Positions 47,855 to 56,870 of a stretch of 64,000 nt of DNA are shown in pieces. The translations under genes and the position numbers were made by a program. Position 1 is the stretch's first letter, and every line of letters begins with the position of its first letter. The stretch covers positions 1,054,001 to 1,118,000 of the forward strand of contig CAVYDJ010000002.1 in NCBI GenBank assembly GCA_963767285.1. Direction: 5' to 3'. This stretch comes from WHSW01 sp963767285. Its GTDB lineage: Bacteria > Actinomycetota > Thermoleophilia > Solirubrobacterales > 70-9. The notes beneath the pieces are model-generated. The model saw only the letters and a list, made by a program, of their open reading frames with translations, had not been told where the DNA came from and did no database searches.

Positions 47855-48529
47855 ATGATCACGAGCAAGGACAACGAGAAACTGAAGCTCATCCGCAAGC
47901 TGGCGGAGCGAAAGCACCGCGAGCGCGAGGGCCTGTTCGTCGCCGAGGGCGAGGATCTGGTCGCCGCGGCGGAGGCGGCCGGGTGGACTCCCGAGTTCGC
48001 GCTTCGGGCCGGCGAGGACGTGGAGCCCGAACTGCTCGATTCGGTCTCGGCGCTTGGATCGGGCACGCGTGTGATCGGGGTGTACAGGGAGCGGTGGATC
48101 CAGTCGACGGATGGTTTTGCGGTCTATCTGCATGGGGTTGCCGATCCGGGGAACGTCGGCGCGATCATCAGGACGACGGATGCCCTGATCGGCGCGCGCG
48201 TCGTGATCGGACCAGGGACCGCGGACCCCTTCGGTCCCAGGGCCGTGCGCGCGAGCATGGGTTCGGTGTTTTCGCAGGAGCTGATGCTGGGTTCGGTCAC
48301 TGACGTACCCCCGCCGGCGGTGGGTCTCGTGGCGCACGGCGGGCAGCCGCCGGACGACGAGCCTGTAATGGGGATCTGCCTGGGTAGCGAGCGAGAGGGC
48401 CTTCCGGGGGACGTCATCGACAACTGCGACCGGCTCTGGACGATCCCGCTGCGGCCGGGCGGGCCGAACTCCCTGAACGTCGCCGCGGCGGCGGCGATCG
48501 CACTCGGACGGATATCGTCGGCCGCCTGA
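47855..48529 (+). CDS. SpoU/TrmH-family RNA 2'-O-methyltransferase
   Basis: 224 residues. N-terminal substrate-binding part (ITSKDNEKLKLIRKLAERKH, EREGLFVAEGEDLV) and C-terminal SPOUT knot with motif 1 LHGVADPGNVGAIIRTTDAL, motif 2 GICLGSEREGLPGDVI and motif 3 WTIPLRPGGPNSLNVAAAAA. This layout fits 23S rRNA methyltransferases of the TsnR/RlmB kind, found between rplT and pheS in actinobacteria. ATG 47855 follows GGAG, right after the rplT terminator. Confidence 0.88.
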   Translation: MITSKDNEKLKLIRKLAERKHREREGLFVAEGEDLVAAAEAAGWTPEFALRAGEDVEPELLDSVSALGSGTRVIGVYRERWIQSTDGFAVYLHGVADPGNVGAIIRTTDALIGARVVIGPGTADPFGPRAVRASMGSVFSQELMLGSVTDVPPPAVGLVAHGGQPPDDEPVMGICLGSEREGLPGDVIDNCDRLWTIPLRPGGPNSLNVAAAAAIALGRISSAA

Positions 48530-48679
48530 TGATGTGCTCCCGGCCACAAGCAGTGCCGCGGCTGGACGGCTGCGAATCGGCGCCTGGCGTCGTCCTCAGT
48601 CGCCCGAATAGCGCTGCTATTCAGGCTCCCTGCGTCCTAGCCATGCTTGATTCTCGTTCGTCCACCCACGACCCTGCGT

Positions 48680-49795
48680 ATGGCCGCGAGCACTAAACGG
48701 ATCGAACAGCTCCTGGACGAGGCCTCCACCGCGATCGCGGGGGCGCGGGACGCCGCCGGGCTGGAGGAGCTCCGCGTCAGGTACCTGGGCCGCAAGTCCG
48801 AGCTGACCGGGATCCTGCGCGGGATCGCCGACCTGCCGGCCGACGAACGGGGCCCGGTCGGTGGCGCCGCCAACGCCGCGCGCCAGGCGCTCGAGGCCGA
48901 GCTGGAGGCGCACGCGGGCGACCTCGAGGCCGCGGAGCTCGAGGAGTCGCTGGCGGCCGGCGCCATCGACGTCACCCTGCCGGGCGCGCCGCCTGCGCCA
49001 ACGGCGGCGGCCAACCTGCTCATCCGCACCCAGCGTGAGATCGAGGACATTCTCGCCGGCCTCGGCTACCGGGTGATGGAGGGGCCGGAGGTCGAGCTCG
49101 ACTACTACAACTTCACGGCCCTCAACCACCCGCCCGGCCACCCGGCGCGGATGGCGCAGGACACCTTCTACGTCGACCCGTCGACCCTGGACCCGGAGCT
49201 GACGATCGAGGGGCAGGTTCCCGGGCCGGAGGACGTCGTGCTGCGGACCCACACCTCGCCGATGCAGGTGCGGTCGATGGAGACCCAGGGGCCGCCGATC
49301 ATGATCGTCGTGCCGGGCCGCTGTTACCGCTCGGACCCCTTCGACGCCACCCACAGCCCGGTCTTCCACCAGGTCGAGGGCCTCGCGGTGGGGGAGAGCA
49401 TCACCCTCGCGGACCTGAAGGGCACCCTGGATGCGTTCGCGCGGGCGATCTTCGGTCCCGAGCGCGAGACGCGCTTCCGGCCAGGTTTCTTCCCGTTCAC
49501 CGAGCCGAGCGTCGAGGTCGATGTCTCGTGCTTCAACTGCGGCGGCTCGGGGAGGCTCGACGACGGCTCGCGCGACCCGCTCTGCAAGGGCGTCGGCTGG
49601 ATCGAGATCCTCGGTTCCGGGATGGTCGACCCGAACGTGTACGGGTTCGTCGCCGAGAACGGCTACGACCCCGAGCGCGTCCAGGGCTTCGCCTTCGGGA
49701 TCGGGATCGAGCGGATCGCGATGCTCAAGCACGGGATCCCCGACCTGCGCAAGTTCTTCGAGAACGACGTCCGGGTGCTGGAGCAGTTCCGATGA
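48680..49795 (+). CDS. pheS: Phenylalanyl-tRNA synthetase alpha subunit
   Basis: 371 residues. N-terminal coiled coil (about 1-100: EELRVRYLGRKSELTGILRG), then the class II catalytic core: ALNHPPGHPARMAQDTFYVD, LLRTHTSPMQVRSME-type motif 2, CYRSDPFDATHSPVFHQVEG and motif 3 GFAFGIGIERIAMLKHGI, ending DLRKFFENDVRVLEQF. SCFNCGGSG with LCKGVGW holds two Cys. Stop overlaps the pheT start (ATGA). A 150-nt gap before it shows no clear signal except TAGCCATGCT near 48639. Confidence 0.96.
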   Translation: MAASTKRIEQLLDEASTAIAGARDAAGLEELRVRYLGRKSELTGILRGIADLPADERGPVGGAANAARQALEAELEAHAGDLEAAELEESLAAGAIDVTLPGAPPAPTAAANLLIRTQREIEDILAGLGYRVMEGPEVELDYYNFTALNHPPGHPARMAQDTFYVDPSTLDPELTIEGQVPGPEDVVLRTHTSPMQVRSMETQGPPIMIVVPGRCYRSDPFDATHSPVFHQVEGLAVGESITLADLKGTLDAFARAIFGPERETRFRPGFFPFTEPSVEVDVSCFNCGGSGRLDDGSRDPLCKGVGWIEILGSGMVDPNVYGFVAENGYDPERVQGFAFGIGIERIAMLKHGIPDLRKFFENDVRVLEQFR

Positions 49796-52242
49796 AGATC
49801 CCCTACTCCTGGCTGGTCTCCTACTGCGACCCGGGCCTCTCGCCCGAGGAGATCGGCGAGACGCTCGCGATGCACTCGATCGAGTTCGAGCGGACCTCTC
49901 AAGTCGGCGCCTCGAGCGCCGAGGGGTTCGTCGTCGGCCGCGTGATCTCGGCGGAGAAGCACCCGGACGCCGATCGCCTGAGCGTCTGCGAGGTCGATAC
50001 CGGCGATGGAACGCGGACGATCGTCTGCGGCGCCCCCAACGTCGCCGCGGGCCAGACGGTCGCCGTGGCGCTCCCCGGTGCGGTGATGCCCGACGGCACG
50101 AAGCTCGGCACGGCGAAGCTGCGGGGAATCGAGTCGCACGGGATGATCCTGTCGGAGCGGGAGCTGGAACTAGGCGAGGACCACGAAGGCATCATGGTCC
50201 TTGCGGACGGGCCCGCGGTGGGAACGCCGCTCTCCGAGGTATTCGCGGTCGCCGAGCCCGTGATCGAGCTGGAGCCGACGTCGAACCGCGTCGACTGCTT
50301 CGGCGTCTACGGCGTCGCGCGCGAGCTCCACGCCGTCACCGGCGCCGAGCTGGAGCCCGCGCCGTGGGACGGCGACGCCGAGGCGACGGGGGAGGGAACG
50401 GCCTCCGACTACGCGTCGGTCACCGTGGACGTCCCGGACCTCTGCCCGCGCTTCTCGGCACGCGTGTTCACCGATGTGGCCATCGCACCGTCACCGCCCT
50501 GGCTCAAGGCGCGGCTGCACGCCGCGGGCATGCGCCCGATCAGCAACGTCGTCGACATCACCAACTACGTGATGCTGATGACCGCCCAGCCGCTGCACGC
50601 CTTCGACCTCGACAAGGTGCCGGACGGCGAGATCATCGTCCGCGCGGCGAGAGAGGGCGAGAAGATGACGACCCTGGACGGCGTCGAGCGGACCTTCGAG
50701 AGCGACGCGGTGCTGGTCTGCGACCGCAACGGCCCGACGGGGATCGCCGGGATCATGGGTGGCCAGGTCTCCGAGGTCAGCGACGACACGACCCGGGTCC
50801 TGCTCGAGGTCGCGACGTGGAACGGCGTCAACATCCTGCGGACCTCGCGCAAGCTCGGCCTGCGTTCCGATGCCTCGAACCGGTTCGAGAAGCAGCTTCA
50901 CCCGGAGATGGCGCTGCGCGCGCAGCGGGTGGCGTCGCGGCTCATGGTCGAGCTCTGTGGCGCGCGGCTCGTCCCCGGCACGATCGACGTCGCCGCGGAG
51001 GTGCCGGACCGTCACCGGATCCACCTGCGCGGTGCGCGGGTCGACCGCCTGCTCGGGATCGAGATCCCGGCCGCAGAGCGGGTCGAGTATCTGCGCCGGC
51101 TCGAGTTCGAGGTCGAGCCCGAAGGCGAGGACCTCGAGGCCCTGGTGCCGGTCCATCGCCACTACGACGTCACCCGCGAGGCCGACCTGATCGAGGAGGT
51201 CGGCCGTATCCACGGCTACGCCAAGCACCTGCCCTCGACGCTGCCGGCCATCGAGCAGGCGGGCGGGCTCACCCGGGAGCAGCGACTGCGCCGCCGCGCG
51301 GAGGACGTGATCCGCGACCTCGGCTTCGACCTGGTCGTGACACTGAGCCTCACCGATCCGGATTTCGTCAAACGTCTGCGGATCCCGGACTCCGACCCGC
51401 GAGCGCAGCCCATCGCGATCACGAATCCGCTCTCCCGCGAGCACTCGGTTCAGCGGACGACGCTGCTCGCGGGGCTCCTGGACGTCGCCCGCTACAACCT
51501 CGCCCACGGCGCGGAGCGGGCCGCCCTGGCCGAGTCGGGGCGGGTGTGCCTGCGCACCGGAGAGCGTCGGCCGGGTCCGCTGGGGGGCACGTTCCCCGGC
51601 CGCCGGCCCGCGCCGGCGTATGAGCCGTGGCGGATCGCGGCCGTCGCGACCGGGGAGCAACCCGGCGGGTGGCGCGGGGAATCGGCGGAACCGGACTTCT
51701 ATTCGCTCAAGGGAGCCCTGGAGGCGCTCGCCGGACAGCTGGGGTGCGAGGTCGAGGTCGAGGCGGGCCCCGAGCCGTTCCTGCACCCGGGCCGGGCCGC
51801 GCGCGTCCGCGTCGCCGGTGAGGCGGCGGGCTGGATCGGCGAGGTCCATCCGCTGGTCTGCCGCGCGTGGGACCTGGAGGCGGCGGCGGGGTTCGAGCTC
51901 GACCTGGCGCCGCTCCTGGCCGCGTCCGCGGCCGGCGGGGAGCACTACGAGGACGTCATCTCATACCCGGCCGTGCACCAGGACATCGCGGTGGTCGTCG
52001 ACGATGAGGTCGACGCGGCGCGCGTGCGCGCGGTGGTCGCCGACGCCGGCGGCGAGCTCCTGCGCTCGGCGGAGATCTTCGACCTGTACCGCGGTGAGCA
52101 GCTCGCCGAGGGAGCGAAGAGCCTCGCGCTGCGGCTCGAGTTCCGCGCCGCCGACCGGACCCTCACCGACGAGGAGGTCGCCGCCGTCCGCGAGCGGATC
52201 AAGGAGGCGCTTGCCGGGATCGGGGGTGCCCTTCGTGAGTGA
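49792..52242 (+). CDS. pheT: Phenylalanyl-tRNA synthetase beta subunit
   Basis: 816 residues. Domains in order: start MKIPYSWLVSY, tRNA-binding EMAP-type domain (GRVISAEKHPDADRLSVCEV and CGAPNVAAGQTV), B3/B4 editing region (SNRVDCFGVYGVARELHAVT, ISNVVDITNYVMLMTAQPLH), B5 (VPDRHRIHLRGARVDRLLGI), catalytic-like core (EQRLRRRAEDVIRDLGFDLV, ITNPLSREHSVQRTTLLAGL) and the C-terminal ferredoxin-fold anticodon-binding domain (YPAVHQDIAVVVDDEVDAAR). Its last 8 nt overlap argC. Confidence 0.96.
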   Translation: MKIPYSWLVSYCDPGLSPEEIGETLAMHSIEFERTSQVGASSAEGFVVGRVISAEKHPDADRLSVCEVDTGDGTRTIVCGAPNVAAGQTVAVALPGAVMPDGTKLGTAKLRGIESHGMILSERELELGEDHEGIMVLADGPAVGTPLSEVFAVAEPVIELEPTSNRVDCFGVYGVARELHAVTGAELEPAPWDGDAEATGEGTASDYASVTVDVPDLCPRFSARVFTDVAIAPSPPWLKARLHAAGMRPISNVVDITNYVMLMTAQPLHAFDLDKVPDGEIIVRAAREGEKMTTLDGVERTFESDAVLVCDRNGPTGIAGIMGGQVSEVSDDTTRVLLEVATWNGVNILRTSRKLGLRSDASNRFEKQLHPEMALRAQRVASRLMVELCGARLVPGTIDVAAEVPDRHRIHLRGARVDRLLGIEIPAAERVEYLRRLEFEVEPEGEDLEALVPVHRHYDVTREADLIEEVGRIHGYAKHLPSTLPAIEQAGGLTREQRLRRRAEDVIRDLGFDLVVTLSLTDPDFVKRLRIPDSDPRAQPIAITNPLSREHSVQRTTLLAGLLDVARYNLAHGAERAALAESGRVCLRTGERRPGPLGGTFPGRRPAPAYEPWRIAAVATGEQPGGWRGESAEPDFYSLKGALEALAGQLGCEVEVEAGPEPFLHPGRAARVRVAGEAAGWIGEVHPLVCRAWDLEAAAGFELDLAPLLAASAAGGEHYEDVISYPAVHQDIAVVVDDEVDAARVRAVVADAGGELLRSAEIFDLYRGEQLAEGAKSLALRLEFRAADRTLTDEEVAAVRERIKEALAGIGGALRE

Positions 52243-53269
52243 GTTCAAGCGCGTGGTCGTCGCGGGCGCGTCCGGCTACGCCGGGGCGCTGGCCGCTGAG
52301 CTCGTCTGGCGTCATCCGCGGCTTGAGCTCGCCGCGGCGACGTCGCGCAGCGAGGTCGGCACGGCGCTCAACCGCCTCTACCCGCGCTATCGCTGCCCGG
52401 TCGAGTTGACGGAGCTCGACCTGCAGCTGATCGAGGACGCCGACGCCGGGATCGTGGCCTACCCGCACGCCGCCGCCTCGCCGGTGGTCGCCGAGATGCG
52501 CGGGCTGGGGCTGACCGTGGTCGACCTCTCGGCCGACTTCCGGCTGGTCGACGCGGCGATCTACGAGCGCTGGTACGGACCCCACGGCGAGCCCGAGCTG
52601 CTCGAGAACGCCGTCTACGGCCTCACGGAGGTCCACCGCGACCGGATCCGCACGGCCGAGCTCGTGGCCAACCCGGGGTGCTTTCCGACCGCCGCGATGC
52701 TCGCGCTCGCCCCGCTCGCGGAGCGTGGGTTGATCAAGTCGGTCGTGGTGGACGCGAAGTCCGGGGTCTCCGGCGCCGGCCGCGACGGCGGCGAGCGGCT
52801 GTCCCTGGTCAACCTGACCGAGAACTTCATGCCGTACGGCACGGACGGCCACCGGCATCAGCCCGAGATCGAGCAGGAGCTGCAACGAATAACTCGCGCC
52901 ACGTCCTCGGCTTCGCCTGCGGGCGTGCGCGGCGGCGGTGAGATCCCGGTGACCTTTGTCCCTCATCTCCTGCCGATCGATCAGGGGCTCCTGGCGACGT
53001 GCTACGTCGACCTGACCGAACCGGTCGACGAGATCGAGCTGCTGTTCGCCGGGCGTTACGCGGAGGACCCCTTCGTCGAGGTCGTCGACGGTCCGCCCGG
53101 GCTGCGCGACGTCCGCGACACCAACGTGTGCCGGATCCACCCGACCATGGCCGGCGATCGGGCGGTCGTCTTCGCCGCGATCGACAACCTCTGGAAGGGC
53201 GCGGCCGGCCAGGCGATCCAGAACCTCAACCTGATGCTCGGCTTCGACGAGACGGAGGGGCTCGCCTAG
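52235..53269 (+). CDS. argC: N-acetyl-gamma-glutamyl-phosphate reductase
   Basis: 344 residues. Rossmann start VVVAGASGYAGALAAELVWR, catalytic Cys in ANPGCFPTAAMLALAPL near 148, GYVVDAKSGVSGAGRDGGER-type substrate site and TFVPHLLPIDQGLLATCYV. Reduces N-acetylglutamyl phosphate to the semialdehyde in arginine synthesis. GTG 52235 is chosen (MSEFKRVVVAG); GTG 52226 is an in-frame alternative. Starts inside the end of pheT and directly touches argJ. Confidence 0.95.
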   Translation: MSEFKRVVVAGASGYAGALAAELVWRHPRLELAAATSRSEVGTALNRLYPRYRCPVELTELDLQLIEDADAGIVAYPHAAASPVVAEMRGLGLTVVDLSADFRLVDAAIYERWYGPHGEPELLENAVYGLTEVHRDRIRTAELVANPGCFPTAAMLALAPLAERGLIKSVVVDAKSGVSGAGRDGGERLSLVNLTENFMPYGTDGHRHQPEIEQELQRITRATSSASPAGVRGGGEIPVTFVPHLLPIDQGLLATCYVDLTEPVDEIELLFAGRYAEDPFVEVVDGPPGLRDVRDTNVCRIHPTMAGDRAVVFAAIDNLWKGAAGQAIQNLNLMLGFDETEGLA

Positions 53270-54421
53270 GTGACGTTCTTTCGCTCGCGGTGGGTCGACG
53301 CCCCGGCCGGCGTCGAGGAGCTCGAGCCCTCGCGGCTCGCGCCCGGCTTTCGTGCCGGCGCGGCGGCCTGCGGGCTGAAGGGCGGCGGCGAGACCGACGT
53401 CGGGATCGTCACCTGCGACTCCGGCGAGGTGCGTTCGTCGCTGCTGCTGACCCGCAATGCCGCCGCCGCCGCGCCGGTACGGGTCTGTCGCGAGGAATGC
53501 GACGGCGACGCGATTCGCGCCGTGGTCGTGAACTCCGGCAACGCCAACGCGGCCACGGGCGAACAGGGCTACGCCGACGCGCTGGCGATGCGCGACGCCG
53601 CCGCCGCGGCGGTCAGCGCCCACCCACGGGCGGTCGCGGTCGCCGAGACCGGGGTGATCGGGGTACCGCTGCGGATCGACGACGTCGTTCGCGGCGTCGG
53701 CGAGGCTGCCGCCGCGCTCCGCGACGACGGGGCGGGGGACTTCACCCGCGCGATCATGACCACCGACCGCGGTCCGAAGACATGCACGGTGACCGCCGGC
53801 GGGGTGACCGTCTCCGCCCAGGCCAAGGGGGCGGGGATGATGCACCCGGGGTTCGCGACCATGCTCTGCTTCGTGCAGACCGACGCCGAGATCAGCGATC
53901 CAGAGGCCGCGCTCCGACCCGCTGTCGAGCGCTCGTTCGAGCGGATCACCGTCGACGGCCAGATGTCGACCAACGACACCGTCCTCCTGCAGGCGACGGG
54001 CGAGGCTGGAGCACCGCTGCCGGAGGGCCTGCTCGACGCGATCCTCCTCCAGCTGGCGCTCGAGATCGTCGCCGACGGGGAGGGGGCGACGAGGGTGGGG
54101 CGGATCGCCGTCGCCGAGGCCGCGGACACCGGCGAGGCCGACCGGGTGGCCCACGCGATCGCCAACTCGCCGCTGGTCAAGACCGCGCTCTACGGCCGCG
54201 ACCCGAACTGGGGGCGGATCGCCCAGGCGGCGGGGATGGCGCTCGCGGGCGAGCGGCTGGACGAGTTCGGGCCCGAGGCGATCGACGCCGAGGAGCTGGG
54301 CGGAGACCAAGCCGAAGCGGAGATGGAGGTTCGCCTAGGCCGCGGCGTAGCCGCGGCACATATGTTCTTTTCGGACCTCACCCACGACTACATCCGGATC
54401 AACGCCGAGTACACGACATGA
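53270..54421 (+). CDS. argJ: Bifunctional glutamate N-acetyltransferase / ornithine acetyltransferase
   Basis: 383 residues. Self-cleaving Ntn-like enzyme: the nucleophile Thr is in KGAGMMHPGFATMLCFVQTD (ATML), near residue 203. Other parts are VVVNSGNANAATGEQGYADA, TGVIGVPLRID, MSTNDTVLLQATG and GRDPNWGRIAQAAGMA. Recycles the acetyl group from acetylornithine to glutamate. GTG 53270 begins on the base after the argC stop; the stop overlaps argB by 4 nt. Confidence 0.95.
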   Translation: MTFFRSRWVDAPAGVEELEPSRLAPGFRAGAAACGLKGGGETDVGIVTCDSGEVRSSLLLTRNAAAAAPVRVCREECDGDAIRAVVVNSGNANAATGEQGYADALAMRDAAAAAVSAHPRAVAVAETGVIGVPLRIDDVVRGVGEAAAALRDDGAGDFTRAIMTTDRGPKTCTVTAGGVTVSAQAKGAGMMHPGFATMLCFVQTDAEISDPEAALRPAVERSFERITVDGQMSTNDTVLLQATGEAGAPLPEGLLDAILLQLALEIVADGEGATRVGRIAVAEAADTGEADRVAHAIANSPLVKTALYGRDPNWGRIAQAAGMALAGERLDEFGPEAIDAEELGGDQAEAEMEVRLGRGVAAAHMFFSDLTHDYIRINAEYTT

Positions 54422-55272
54422 CCGAGCCTGACGAGACCCCTCGCGTCGAAACGCTGCTCGAGGCGCTGCCCTATATCCGCGAGTTCCACGGCCGCACCGT
54501 GGTGATCAAGTACGGCGGCGCGGCGATGGAGGACGAGGCGCTGCGCGATGGCTTCGCGACCGACGTCGTGCTGCTCAAGTACGTCGGCCTGAATCCCGTG
54601 ATCGTCCACGGCGGCGGGCCGGAGATCACCAGCTACATGGAGCGCTTGGGGATGGAGGTCAAGTTCGTCGAGGGGGTCCGCGTCTCCGATCCGCAGACGG
54701 TCGAGATCGCGAAGATGGTCCTGCTCGGCAAGGTCAACTCCGACATCGTGATGCGGCTCAACCGCCACGGCCAGCCCGCCGTCGGCCTCTCGGGCGAGGA
54801 CGGAGCGCTGTTCGAGATCCGGCCGCACGAGCGCGCCGAGGAGGTCGGTTTCGTGGGCGAGATCGAGCGCGTCTCGGTCGATGTGCTCAACCACATCGCG
54901 GCCGATTACATCCCGGTGATCGCCTCGGTCGGAGTCGACCGCGACGGCCAGTCCTACAACGTCAACGCGGACACCGCTGCCGGCAAGGTCGCGGCGGCGC
55001 TGAGCGCCCACAAGGCGATCTTCCTCACCGACGTCGCGGGCTGGCTGGCCGACCCGGCCGACGAGGGTTCGCTGAACTCGCGCACGACGGTGGCCGAGGT
55101 CGAGGCGGCGCTCGAGGGGATCTCGGGCGGGATGAGGCCGAAGCTCGCCGCCTGCGCCGAGGCGGTTCGGGGCGGGGTGGACTCGGCGCACATCATCGAC
55201 GGCCGGCGCCCGCACTCGCTGCTGCTCGAGCTGTTCACCGACGCCGGGATCGGGACCATGGTGACGTCGTGA
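54418..55272 (+). CDS. argB: Acetylglutamate kinase
   Basis: 284 residues. Amino-acid-kinase fold: VVIKYGGAAMEDEALRDGFA, LNPVIVHGGGPEITSYMERL, FVEGVRVSDPQTVEIAKMVL, and NVNADTAAGKVAAALSAHKA (ATP site). GGMRPKLAACAEAVRGGVDSAHIIDGR is the C-terminal block with the arginine-feedback region of the long form. Phosphorylates N-acetylglutamate. ATGA overlap with argJ and GTGA overlap with argD. Confidence 0.95.
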   Translation: MTEPDETPRVETLLEALPYIREFHGRTVVIKYGGAAMEDEALRDGFATDVVLLKYVGLNPVIVHGGGPEITSYMERLGMEVKFVEGVRVSDPQTVEIAKMVLLGKVNSDIVMRLNRHGQPAVGLSGEDGALFEIRPHERAEEVGFVGEIERVSVDVLNHIAADYIPVIASVGVDRDGQSYNVNADTAAGKVAAALSAHKAIFLTDVAGWLADPADEGSLNSRTTVAEVEAALEGISGGMRPKLAACAEAVRGGVDSAHIIDGRRPHSLLLELFTDAGIGTMVTS

Positions 55273-56447
55273 CCGAGCTCGGCGAGCTGCGCGAGCTCGA
55301 GTCGAGCTACGCGATGGACACCTACGCCCGGGCGCCGGTGGAGTTCGTCCGCGGCGAGGCGGCGCGCCTGTGGGACTCGGATGGCAAGGAGTACCTGGAC
55401 TTCTTCGCGGGCCTGTCGGTCCACAACGCCGGGCACTGTCACCCGCGGATCGTCGAGGCGATCCGCGAGCAGGCTGGGACCTTTGGGGGCTCGTCGAACC
55501 TCTTCTACTCAGAGCCGGCGCTGCGGCTCTCGGAACGGCTGTCGGAATCGAGCCTCGGCGGTGCGGTGTTCCTCTGCAACTCGGGCGCCGAGGCGACCGA
55601 GTGCGCGATCAAGCTCGCCCGCAAGCGCGCACACGGGGTCGGGGTCTGGCGGCCGGAGATCGTCACCCTCGACGGCGCCTTCCACGGCCGCACGCTCGCG
55701 GCCCTGACCGCGACGCCGAAGTTGGCCCGCGAGGACGTGTTCGGACCGCTGCCGGCCGGCTTCGTGGCGGTCGGGCGCGACGATCCCGCCGCGCTGCACG
55801 CGGCGGTCGGCCCGCGAACGGCGGCGGTGATCATCGAGCCGATCCAGGGCGAGGCCGGGATCTTCCCCATCGCCGACGAGGTCCTGATCGCCGCCCGCGA
55901 GGCCTGCGAGGAGCACAGCGCGGTGCTCGTCTTCGACGAGGTCCAGTGCGGAATGGGGCGGACGGGGTCGCTCTGGGCCTACGAGCAGCTGCCGGTGCGC
56001 CCGGACGTGCTGACGGCGGCGAAGGCGCTCGGCGGCGGCCTGCCGGTCGGCGCCGTGGTCACGGCGCCGCATCTGTCGCACGTGCTCGGGCGTGGCGACC
56101 ACGGCTCGACCTTCGCCGGCGCGCCGGTGACCGCGCGGGCCGCGCTTGCGGCGCTCGAGGTCCTGGACGAACCTTCTTTGCTCGAGCGGGTGCGCGGGCT
56201 CGGGGATCGGCTGCGGGGCGGCCTCGAAGGGATCAACGGGGTCGATCAGGTAAGGGGGAGGGGACTGATGGTCGGGGTCACCCTGACCGAGGACCGGGAT
56301 GCGGCGCAGGTCGCGGCGGCGGCCCTCGAGGCCGGCCTGGTGATCAACGTTCCCCGCGAGCGGATGCTGCGCTTCCTCCCACCGTTGGTGATCGAGGAGT
56401 CCGATGTCGACCGGGCCCTCGAGATCGTGTCCGGCGCGCTCAGCTAA
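55269..56447 (+). CDS. argD: Acetylornithine aminotransferase
   Basis: 392 residues, class III PLP aminotransferase. Motifs: LWDSDGKEYLDFFAGLSVHN, FYSEPALRLSERL, CNSGAEATECAIKLARK, GRTLAALTATPK, VLVFDEVQCGMGRTGSLWAY and the PLP Lys in LTAAKALGGGLPVGAVV near 240. Start GTG 55269 overlaps argB. Last gene of the argCJBD run; argF, argR, argG and argH are not in this window, although the frame is followed by an unrelated membrane protein. Confidence 0.95.
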   Translation: MTELGELRELESSYAMDTYARAPVEFVRGEAARLWDSDGKEYLDFFAGLSVHNAGHCHPRIVEAIREQAGTFGGSSNLFYSEPALRLSERLSESSLGGAVFLCNSGAEATECAIKLARKRAHGVGVWRPEIVTLDGAFHGRTLAALTATPKLAREDVFGPLPAGFVAVGRDDPAALHAAVGPRTAAVIIEPIQGEAGIFPIADEVLIAAREACEEHSAVLVFDEVQCGMGRTGSLWAYEQLPVRPDVLTAAKALGGGLPVGAVVTAPHLSHVLGRGDHGSTFAGAPVTARAALAALEVLDEPSLLERVRGLGDRLRGGLEGINGVDQVRGRGLMVGVTLTEDRDAAQVAAAALEAGLVINVPRERMLRFLPPLVIEESDVDRALEIVSGALS

Positions 56448-56453
56448 CTCAGC

Positions 56454-56459
56454 TAACGT
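56454..56459 (+). promoter_or_regulatory. -10 box (TAACGT) after argD
   Basis: TAACGT then 8 nt and GTG 56468: decides the start of the next gene. Confidence 0.45.
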
Positions 56460-56467
56460 CCCGCGCC

Positions 56468-56848
56468 GTGCACGACGACCCGACACGCCGGATGGACGTC
56501 CCGCCCCCGGACGAGCCGCCCTCCGAGGGCATGAGCGGCGGGATGAAGACCCTGATCGTCGTCCTGGTCGCCGCGGTGATCGGTCTCGGCGTCGCCCTGG
56601 CGGTGGTCTCGGGCGACGACGGCGGGGACGACGCGAGCTCGACCGTCGCGAGCACGACGACCTCGTCGACCACCACCGAGCCGACGACCACGAGCTCGAC
56701 CACGTCGTCGACCACCACCACCACCGAGAGCACCTCGACGACCACCGAGGACACGACCACCACTCCGCCCGAGACCACAATCACCGAGCCGGAGACCACG
56801 ACCCTCCCCACGGTCACCGAGGACAGCGGCGGCACCGAGTCGCCGTAG
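56468..56848 (+). CDS. Single-pass membrane protein with a Thr-rich outer tail
   Basis: 126 residues. A short cytoplasmic acidic/proline N-terminus (DDPTRRMDVPPPDEPP) is followed by one membrane helix (KTLIVVLVAAVIGLGVALAV) and an 80-residue tail made almost only of Thr, Ser, Glu and Pro (runs of TTTEPTTTSS). This is a stalk- or mucin-like exposed segment that might be glycosylated. No family recognised. GTG 56468 fits the -10 box; ATG 56492 is an alternative. The repetitive DNA (acc/acg codons) is prone to slippage. Confidence 0.65.
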   Translation: MHDDPTRRMDVPPPDEPPSEGMSGGMKTLIVVLVAAVIGLGVALAVVSGDDGGDDASSTVASTTTSSTTTEPTTTSSTTSSTTTTTESTSTTTEDTTTTPPETTITEPETTTLPTVTEDSGGTESP

Positions 56849-56870
56849 GGCGCGGTAAGGGGCTAGGCGC

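Noticed and set aside
56640..56830. Simple-sequence acc/acg repeat as a stand-alone element
   Set aside because: It is the Thr-rich tail of the membrane protein gene starting at 56468 and keeps its frame.
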